DNA from: Euglena gracilis
Taxonomy: Eukaryota; Euglenida; Euglenophyceae; Euglenales
Direction of reading: 5' to 3'
Assembly: GCA_039621445.1 (NCBI GenBank)
Contig: CP154956.1
Span: 71,360,914 to 71,424,913, forward strand
DNA length: 64,000 nt
The position numbers were made by a program, and so were the translations under genes. Numbering within the stretch: position 1 is the first letter of the stretch; each line of letters opens with the position of its first letter. Shown here in pieces: positions 56,005-64,000 of the stretch. A model generated the notes under the pieces. That model saw only the letters and a program-made list of their open reading frames with translations, was not told the DNA's origin and made no database searches.

Positions 56005-56134
56005 CAAATCGCTCGTGACGACCTCCCCTTGAAGGTGAAGTGATCTATTTTCTCTCTTTCTTTTCCCAACGATGTACAGGTGTGTGTGTTCTGTGTGTGC
56101 GTGTGTCCGTCTGTGCGTGTGTGTGCAAACACAT

Positions 56135-56262
56135 ATCCATTCATCCACCCACCCACCCACCCACCCACCCACCCACCCACCCACCCACCATCCATCCATC
56201 CATCCATCCATCCATCCATCCATCCATCCATCCATCCATCCATCCATCCATCCATCCATCCA
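56135..56262. repeat. (CCAC)n(CCAT)n microsatellite
   Basis: About 11 CCAC then about 19 CCAT units, following GTGTGT and TGTGCGT imperfect repeats, just downstream of the DUF229 stop. Confidence 0.97.
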
Positions 56263-57450
56263 ATTTTGGGGGCGTATAAGTTGCGGTTGAAAAATTATGG
56301 AAAATTTATGAATAATTGGGGCGGTTTCTCAAATTGTACACAGCTAATTGTTTTTTTTTGGATCTGAAGATCAAATAAAAACGACTTGTCAAATGAATAA
56401 TCCTCCCAAAATGAATTGCCCCATTAACCCCCCCCCTTTATGGTCTCATTTCGACTGCCCAAAAGAAACCCCATTATAAAATGTATGGAGGGAGGAGGTA
56501 TTTATGGATGAATGGATGCAACCTGAAGCGGGCCGACCAAACAAAGGACGATTTTTGACCCTGTGGCGAGGAAAAATGAATGAGGCAAGCTTTGTGGTGG
56601 CTATCACCCAAAACATATCTTCCAATTTCCAACGATGCCGCCTCTCGAGATGAGGCCTTTTTTAATCAGTGTTGTCAAGAAGTGGTGCCCTCGGGGGGGG
56701 TATTAGAATCTTGTTTGTTGGTCTAATTTTGACAAATCCTTGACTTATATCCCCCTATTCGACACCCCCCCCATTCAACTGACCAAGCAAAGACATTGTA
56801 TCGACGCCTTGGTTTGTAAGTTGCGGGGTTTACATGGCATGATGGTACGTGTTATAGCTCAGAGGTAACCTGAACAATGACAATTATATTATCCACATGT
56901 TGATCATTTGTGTCGTAACATGTATTTCTTATTTCACATTTTCCCACAAAGGCGTCGCTCAAGCTGGAGGGTCCCCATCCTTTGGGGAGCGGGGTAGTCT
57001 TATTCCAGCCCCTCCCCTCCCATCAATTTTAATCTTTGTGCAAGCGTGGGCCAAAAATGGGCAAAAATGGGTCGGAAAATGGTGGGCCAGGGAATATTTG
57101 AGGTCAAGAAGTCGATATTTTGCAAATTTGGCAGCTTTTGGGGGCATTTTTGAGTATTTCTTTGTTTTGCCACCCGGCTTGATCCCCCGTCGGGCCCAGT
57201 TCCAACCCCCGTGGGGTGCTTAGCCAGCAGGCTTATTTTACAGCCTCTGAGCTGGATCCCCCCCCTTGAGCGACGCCCTGTTTCCCGCCTTTTTCAAATG
57301 TACACACGAACAGAGAGCATTCGAACTTTTGAGGGGAAATTCAAGGAGGTTATATGAATACGCACATTTCCTTGTGTCTACAGGTTCGTCAAATGAAAGG
57401 TTTATCTGGATATTTTCAAAAAAAAAAGTGAAGAATATTCATTGTCTGAG
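56263..57450. other. Non-coding stretch after the DUF229 gene
   Basis: T-rich with C-runs; no exon recognised. The stretch 56955-57262 has G/C-run ends GGCGTCGCTCAAGCTGGAGG and CCCCCTTGAGCGACGCC, an inverted repeat of about 16 bp that may be another element of about 310 bp. Confidence 0.5.
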
Positions 57451-57454
57451 TTTG

Positions 57455-59205
57455 TAGTATGTAGTATGTATGTATGTACGTACGTACGTACGTATGTATG
57501 TGTGTATGTATGTATGTACCTATGTATGTACGTACGTATGTATGTATGTATGTATGTATGTATGTATGTATGTATGTATGTATGTATGTATGTATGTATG
57601 TATGTATGTATGTATGTATGTATGTATGTATGTATGTATGTATGTATGTATGTATGTATGTATGTATGTATGTATGTATGTATGTATGTATGTATGTATG
57701 TATGTATGTATGTATGTATGTATGTATGTATGTATGTATGTATGTATGTATGTATGTATGCACGTATGTATGTATGTATGTATGTATGTATGTATGTATG
57801 TATGCATGTATGTATGTATCTATGTATGTATGTATGTATGTATGTATGTATGTATGTATGTATGTATGTATGTATGTATGTATGTATGTATGTATGTATG
57901 TATGTATGTATGTATGTATGTATGTATGTATGTATGTTTGTATGTATCCACGCACGCACGCACGCACGCACGCATACATGCATGCATGCATGCATGCATG
58001 CATGCATGCATGCATGCATGCATGTATGTATGTATGTATGTATGTATGTATGTATGTATGTATGCACGTATGTATGTATGTATGTATGCATGTATGTATG
58101 TATGTATGTATGTTTGTATGTATGCACGCACGCACGCACGCACGCACGCATGCATGCATGCATGCATGCATGCATGCATGCATGCATGCATGCATGTATG
58201 TATGTATGTATGTATGTATGTATGTATGTATGTATGTATGTATGTATGTATGTATGTATGTATGTATGTATGTATGTATGTATGTGTGTATGTGTGTATG
58301 TGTATGTATGTATGTATGTATGTATGTATGTATGTATGTATGTATGTATGTATATGCATGTATGTATGTATGTATGTATGTTTGTATGTATGTATGTATG
58401 TATGTATGTATGCATGCATGCATGTATGTATGTATCTATGTATGTATGTATGTATGTATGTATGTATGTATGTATGTATGTATGTATGTATGTATGTATG
58501 TATGTATGTATGTATGTATGTATGTATGTATGTATGTATGTATGTATGTATGTATGTTTGTATGTATCCACGCACGCACGCACGCACGCACGCATACATG
58601 CATGCATGCATGCATGCATGCATGCATGCATGCATGCATGCATGTATGTATGTATGTATGTATGTATGTATGTATGTATGTATGTATGTATGTATGTATG
58701 TTTGTATGTATACACGCACGCATACATGCATGCATGAATGCATGTATGTATGTATGTATGTATGTATGTATGTATGTATGTATGTATGTATGTATGTATG
58801 TATGTATGTATGTATGCATGTATGTATGTATAATTTTATGTATGTATGTATGTATGTATGTATGTATGTATGTATGTATGTATGTATGTATGTATGTATG
58901 TATGTATGTATGTATGTATGTATGTATGTATGTATGTATGTATGTATGTATGTATGTATGTATGTATGTATGTATGTATGTATGTATGTATGTATGTATG
59001 TATGTATGTATGTGTGTGTGTATGTATGGATGGATGGATGTATGTATGTATGTATGTATGTATGTATGTATGTATGTATGTATGTATGTATGTATGTATG
59101 TATGTATGTATGTATGTATGTATGTATGTATGTATGTATGTATGTATGTATGTATGTATGTATGTATGTATGCATGCATGTACGTAAGTACGTATGTGTG
59201 TATGT
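57455..59205. repeat. 1.75-kb ATGT array with higher-order GCAC/GCAT blocks
   Basis: ATGT units interrupted several times by an ordered module TTTGTATGTATCCACGCACG, GCACGCATACATGCATGC and ATGCATGC. The modules near 57935, 58110, 58555 and 58700 look like segmental duplications of the array. Dozens of MYVC or HTYI ORFs up to 591 codons are artefacts. Confidence 0.97.
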
Positions 59206-59326
59206 AAACACATATGTATCACGAACCACTTTATGTACCTTTTGACAATAAGCCGCATGCTTCCTATCCTGTCGTATGCAGTATCTACTAAAATTTAAGG
59301 CAAGGCCGACGCCACCTTGGGTGGGT

Positions 59327-59720
59327 TAGGGCTGTATGAGAATCCCCGCAACCCTATGGGTGACGGGTGGCGTGGTCGACCACCCACTTCCTTCTTGGTG
59401 GTACAGGGGGGAGTCCGACCCCGCCCCCACCAGACCTTCTCGTATTCCCCGGGACGCAGATTTATAAGTGGAAATTTTCCTTCGGCGAAAAAATTCTCTT
59501 TCTTTTATTTTGAGTGTGGGTGGGGGCGGTGCACTCTCCCCCCACCAGTCCTGCACGGGCAGGCACTCCAAGACACTTGATCTGACCTGGGTGGGTGTAG
59601 GGTTTATGGCGAAAAGTTTCTGTCCTTCGGCCAAGGCACCTTCGGTGCCGAAGGCGCCAAAAGACCAAGCAAAGCGCTTTTTTGGCCCACGACCAGGCAC
59701 GCATTGACCCGGGGGGGGGG
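59327..59720. repeat. Family G-like G-run/GTCGACC/C-run blocks
   Basis: GGCGTGGTCGACCACCC near 59375 and CCCCCACCAGACCTTC near 59420 parallel family G, followed by a second CCCCACCAGTCCTGCACGGG block near 59540. Outer ends and target duplication were not resolved. Confidence 0.5.
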
Positions 59721-60262
59721 GCGGATCCGCCTGCTCTTGTTGTGTGTATTCCATCGAGTGACGAGCCAGATTCAAGGAAAGGTCTTTGCTCAGATTTCAT
59801 CCTCTTGTTTTTGACTTATTATTCTTCCTACTCACCATCCTCTCTGCCCCACCTCCCTAACTCTGTCTGGGAAGCAGGCTTCTTTTCGCTTCAGAAGACC
59901 CCCTAGCTAGAGGCTAGAGGCCCCGGTATGGGTTTCGGAGCCAAGCACCAAATTTTTTTTGGGAAATGCCCCAAGAAGACCCGATGTGGTCAGGGGTAAT
60001 CAGGATTTGTGCAGTGCAGAGCTCTTTACCTGCTTGCCGGTGTCCCCCAAAGAATAGGGCTGGGTGGCTGGGTGGGGGGACACCCCCGGTTTTAAAAGAA
60101 GCCTGTCGAGAAGCCTGAGCATTCCTGCTGCTGTCCCCCGAGTATCCAAGAATGCCGGCATCCTTTGCGTTTTTCTTTGTTTCCATGCCTGGACGACATT
60201 TATTGGCAGCCCCCACCAAAATATTTTGCAAAAACAATTGAACAGGGTTGTCAGAAACCTAA

Positions 60263-61680
60263 TTGACTCAGAGTTTTAAAATAAATGTCAAAAAATCTGC
60301 CTGCACAAGTTGTCACCCATTTGGGCTTCCGGTTAAATTTCCAAGAGGTAAAATTGCAAATCCTCCCAAAAAGGGGAAAACAATAAAAAAGGAGCTGGGG
60401 AAAATAGTGAAAACCAAATCAGGTGCATCCTCATGGCCCTGTCCTTCTTGAATTTTCTAACAAATCTTTTTTGGTCAAAAAGTTTGCAACCCCATGGGAC
60501 TCAAAGCATTGCATTTCACAGGACATAAAATCCCAATTGAGGGAAACAACAAAAACGGCTGGACATCTGGTGTGGCAGACCTTTCCCCCAAAATGCAACA
60601 AGGGAGTTGCACTCAGACAGCAGCACCCATGCCTGGGGGGTCTGGACATTCATACTGGAGAAATTGTCCAGGAGTTTTGGAGAGAAAGCTCAACGCAGAA
60701 ATAATTACGTGCAGCCATCAGCACAGTGAAAAGTCCAAGCAGGCCAGGGGAAACGGTGTCCATTTCAGTGGACATCAGGTTATTTAAGAAACCTGACAAA
60801 GGGGGGCGGCAGAAAAAAGCCTTTCAACACCCTTCTAAGGCCATTTTTCAAAAGGTCCATGGAAAAAAATTGAACCTACAAGTAAAATGGGTTCTTTCAC
60901 AGGAATGCTTGGCAGACCCCATAAGCAGGTGGGACAGGGCCCCTTTTGGGATTCAGCCAATTAATAAAGATGAAAGTGCCAGAGACCCCCTGCCTAAAAA
61001 TAATCCCCCCGTAGGTGGCTCCTCCTGTCTCTTGTGAACGATTTGCTCTGGAAAATATTGGAAGGGAAACAAATGCAGGATAAAACATTGGTGATTTCCT
61101 GGTGAAAAATCCCCGTTTAAGGCGGTATCAAAGTGCTTTTATGCTTCTTTGGCCAATTTGGAGAAAATGGGGGTGCCCCCCCTCAAGCCACCACAGACCA
61201 GGTGGCTGACGTTTTAATACAATTACTTCAATTTTTCAAGTCCCAAGTCTGTAATGCATGCAGTGCTATGCTTTTGATCCCTGGGTTTGGTGGGTTACGG
61301 TTTCACACCTTGATGCCCTGTGGTGTATGTACATTGTGTACATACCTCATTTTTTGTTCACGAATCCTGTATTTATACAGATCATCAGATTTGGAGAGAA
61401 TCAAAAGTACCTGATGTGTGTTGGGCAGAGAAACCTATATCAATGGGAAAGAGTTGTCTCCATTCCTCAACGACACCAAATAGGCCGCTTTCATTTGATG
61501 ATGTCTTATGTGGCTCCTACCAGATCGTTTGAGAGACCCAGGGACCCTCTTCTAATTTCATTAAAACCTTCAAGGCCATAAGTGCAGATACAATTGCCAC
61601 CATCACAAAAGATTTTTGGTAGAAAGGAAAGCTCAAATTGGAAGTTGCGGAAGTAACAGCAAATCATTTAAAAAACCGCG
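60263..61680 (+). mobile_element. Decayed DIRS-like retroelement (RT end, RNase H, tyrosine recombinase)
   Basis: Frames change but order is coherent: FKINVKKSACTSC and LPVKFPRGKI recall the RT thumb (VNxKKS...). NLQVKWVLSQECLADPISRW matches the end of RNase H (W-x-P/S-x-x-N-x-AD-x-x-SR). ISADTIATITKDF near 61575 recalls tyrosine recombinases (VSSDTIARWxK). RT-RNase H-recombinase order is characteristic of DIRS elements. Stops and frameshifts show it is dead. Confidence 0.5.
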
Positions 61681-62499
61681 ATAGAAATTAGAAGCTGGTC
61701 AAATTGCGTGATTTACAATAAAATTGTGTGTGTTTTTTTTGCAAAATTTGAGGGGTTTCCCCCATATTTCCGGAAGAAGTGGGTTATTTTGCAAGGGCAG
61801 CTTCACCAACCCTATGGTCTGTTAATTTTCGGAAGAATCTGCAGAAATCTGTTCGTTTCTAGGTCAACCTGTCCGAATTTCAGATTGTGGTAAATTTTTT
61901 CTGAGACCTGCAGAAGAGATCACCGACAAGCTTTAATTATTTTGCATCCGCCTGAAGGGATGCTGGACGGTGTCGAAATTTTTGCCTTTGGGGGTGCAAA
62001 ATGGACCAAAAATGGTAAAGTCTAAGACGGCCGTTTCCGCATTGACATTTCCGCTCTGAAGGGCTTTGGCCAAATTGTGCGCATGTGCGCGTTTTTAAAA
62101 ACACGGTGAAGGATGCAGCGTCTCGGGTCTGAAACCTCAAAAAGTGGCAGCCCTCTATTCTGTTGCATAGGAATGGCTGCGCCATATCAGGGTTGAAATC
62201 CCAAGACAATGCGGCTAATCACTGTGCTTTGATGTGTCGCAGTGGTTGTCACAGCCCAGGTTAGAAACCTTGGCCAGCGATGACAACACCAGAAAAACAC
62301 TGCCTCCTTGGCTCGGCACGGGGGAAGGCAGATGAGGACACCCCCCCAGCCCCTGGTTTGCAGCAGTTTCAGCCGAGTGTGTTTCCAGTCAACCCACGTA
62401 CGTTGGCAGTCGCCATTGGCAGCCATCAGCAGTGGCGCTTTGGGGCATTGGGTGGTGGTCAATTTGAGGTCAAAACGTTGGCCTGGGCCTGGGCATGCA

Positions 62500-62680
<181 letters not shown>

Positions 62681-63012
62681 TTATACCCAGTAACTTTCAG
62701 AGCGTTGTGCGTGCATGCGTGTGTGTGCGTGTGCGCGTGCACGTGCGTGTGTTGTGTGTGTTTTCAAATATGCAAATTGCTGGCTAAAACATTGCCTGCA
62801 AAAACAGACACATACAAATAATAAGATATGAAAAAAGAATCGCAATTTTCTTATCTAATAAAACGAAATAATGAAAAGCCTTTTGCATTCTACCCTCGCT
62901 TCCTGCAATTTGGCAGGAGGCCATCGTCCATCACTTCTACTCTTGTTGTTTCATCCCCAATTGCTCCTGTCGCTTTTCGCGAGACAACTTCAAGGTAGGG
63001 TGCTGTTAGGGG

Positions 63013-63327
63013 CATACAATCACTTAGTCACTGGCCACCCCCCCCCCCGGGTGTGTGGGTGACTGGTATTATCAGAGTGACTGACTGGTTTTTGGCCTTG
63101 ACCTCCTCCCCCCCGGGGGGGGGGTCAGCAAAAAACTACTTAAGTGACCGCCGAAGGTGCCGGAAATTTTTTTTCCTGTTTTGGGTCAAATTTCCTTTGA
63201 ATTCCAGAGTGGCCGACCCCCCTGGGGGGGTGACTGACTGGTTTCCCAAGAAAAAGTGACTGACTGGTTTTTCGAAAAGTGGAGTGACCCCCTCCCCCCC
63301 CCCCGGTGGTAGGTAAAAAATTGTATG
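63013..63327. mobile_element. Introner-like TIR element, family B copy 2
   Basis: Starts CATACAATCACTTAG and ends GGTAAAAAATTGTATG; the interior shares GGGTGACTGGT, GTGACTGACTGGTTTTT and C/G homopolymers with copy 1. Flanks GTTAGGGG (63005-63012) and GCTAGGGG (63328-63335) form an 8-bp duplication with one mismatch. Confidence 0.9.
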
Positions 63328-63766
63328 GCTAGGGGCCGCACAGTGCTTACCCAAACCCTGCGCCTTCACTGGCCCCGATCGATGGGTCAACCCTGCGGAC
63401 AACCGACCAAGGATCCATTTCGTTGCCCCCCCCCCCCCCGGTATCCAAAGGTATTTGCTGGAAAAAAATGCACATTACTATGCAATTCTGGGGGTCCAGA
63501 TGGAAGAAGAAAGCCAAAACGTATTTTTGTTATTTTGGGAAGGTGAGAACGAAAGATATTGACAAGAAGATTTTGAATGGAAAATAATGAATTTTTGTTT
63601 GGGGGTTGGGGTGGTTTTGGCTGTGTAGGTTGGCATCCACAACCCTGTGGGGTGGCGGGTGTGCGACAAAAGTGGGGTGGGCGAGACTTTGGGGAAGGGA
63701 AAAAGTACCCGACCCCTCCCCTGGGCGGTGACCACGCGAATTTACGGTCGTAACGCAACGCCACAG

Positions 63767-64000
63767 GATGCGCGCGCACTCCCACACGCGGATCTTCCTC
63801 GGCCAGCGCCTGTGATGGCTCCGCCATGCACGGCAATGGGCTGCTCCGTGACCCGCCCGGCCGGGACCACCCCCCGCCCCTCATCCAGCTGGCCGGCCAA
63901 CGGCGCTGCCTGCACTGCGGCGCCATGAAGGCGAAAGCGGAGCACTTTCTTCTGCACTCGTCCCCAGGGCGGGCCCTTTCTAGCTGGGTGGAGGGGGGTC
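63767..64000 (+). CDS. GC-rich exon-like ORF, runs off the window edge
   Basis: After the acceptor AACGCCACAG, one frame stays open to the window end: GSSSASACDGSAMHGNGLLR, DPPGRDHPPPLIQLAGQRRC, LHCGAMKAKAEHF. The CLHCG dipole could bind a metal or form a disulphide. It is sharply GC-richer than the upstream DNA, like the other exons. No family recognised. A minus-strand ORF overlaps it but is less protein-like. Confidence 0.45.

Noticed and set aside
57470-59245. ORFs of up to 591 codons reading MYVCMYVC or IHTYIHTY on both strands
   Set aside because: They are translations of ATGT microsatellite, open in every frame because the repeat contains no stop; the same applies at 44.4-45.1 and 49.7-50.1 kb.

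Overview
This is nuclear DNA from a eukaryote, most likely a unicellular alga or other protist with a large, intron-rich, repeat-laden genome. The support is short GC-rich exons separated by kilobases of T-rich, C-run-rich intron, GT/AG splice borders, retrotransposon remnants, kilobase-scale tetranucleotide microsatellites and intron-sized terminal-inverted-repeat (TIR) elements. Nothing looks prokaryotic: there are no operons, ribosome binding sites or CRISPR arrays, and no tRNA or rRNA was recognised. I cannot name the species.

Two genes are recognisable, both on the + strand. About 8.5-13.2 kb holds a class IV-like (HDAC11/AcuC-type) histone deacetylase in at least eight exons, with the HH, DxDxH, GVDP and GGGY motifs present and in order. 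About 21.3-56.0 kb holds the scattered exons of a DUF229 (alkaline phosphatase/sulfatase-fold) protein. These cover the family from N to C terminus in order, and two splice junctions I could test match in phase, so one gene of about 35 kb with an intron of about 18.7 kb is the simplest reading. One extra DUF229-like exon at 30.3 kb duplicates a segment encoded again at 46 kb. A further exon-like ORF with a CxxC motif runs off the right edge.

The most notable feature is a set of 0.09-0.6 kb TIR elements behaving like introners (intron-generating DNA transposons). Family A (10268-10562, 18605-18903), family B (47979-48322, 63013-63327) and family G (10900-11481, 51099-51189) mostly have 8-bp target duplications, three of them perfect, and homopolymer G/C blocks inside. 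A1 sits exactly between two HDAC codons. G2 appears to supply the acceptor of a DUF229 intron. Related elements are at 29648-30026 and 50555-50860. Other elements are a CAGGG/CCCTG element with terminal 10-bp arrays (52806-53555) and two copies of a third TIR family (41658-44442, 51776-52599), the longer one splitting an ATGT microsatellite and carrying more than a dozen TTGCGC-type palindromes.

The long DUF229 intron (27.1-45.9 kb) contains a decayed LINE-like retroelement (about 35.0-41.4 kb: CCHC knuckle, endonuclease piece, reverse transcriptase pieces), possible minus-strand exons (32.2-32.6 and 45.4-45.7 kb), a composite microsatellite (33.5-34.2 kb) and the large TIR element. A DIRS-like relic lies at 60.2-61.7 kb. 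The rest, including most of 0.9-8.4 kb and 13.2-21.3 kb, is non-coding as far as I can see. Exon borders are hand calls from splice consensus and family motifs.
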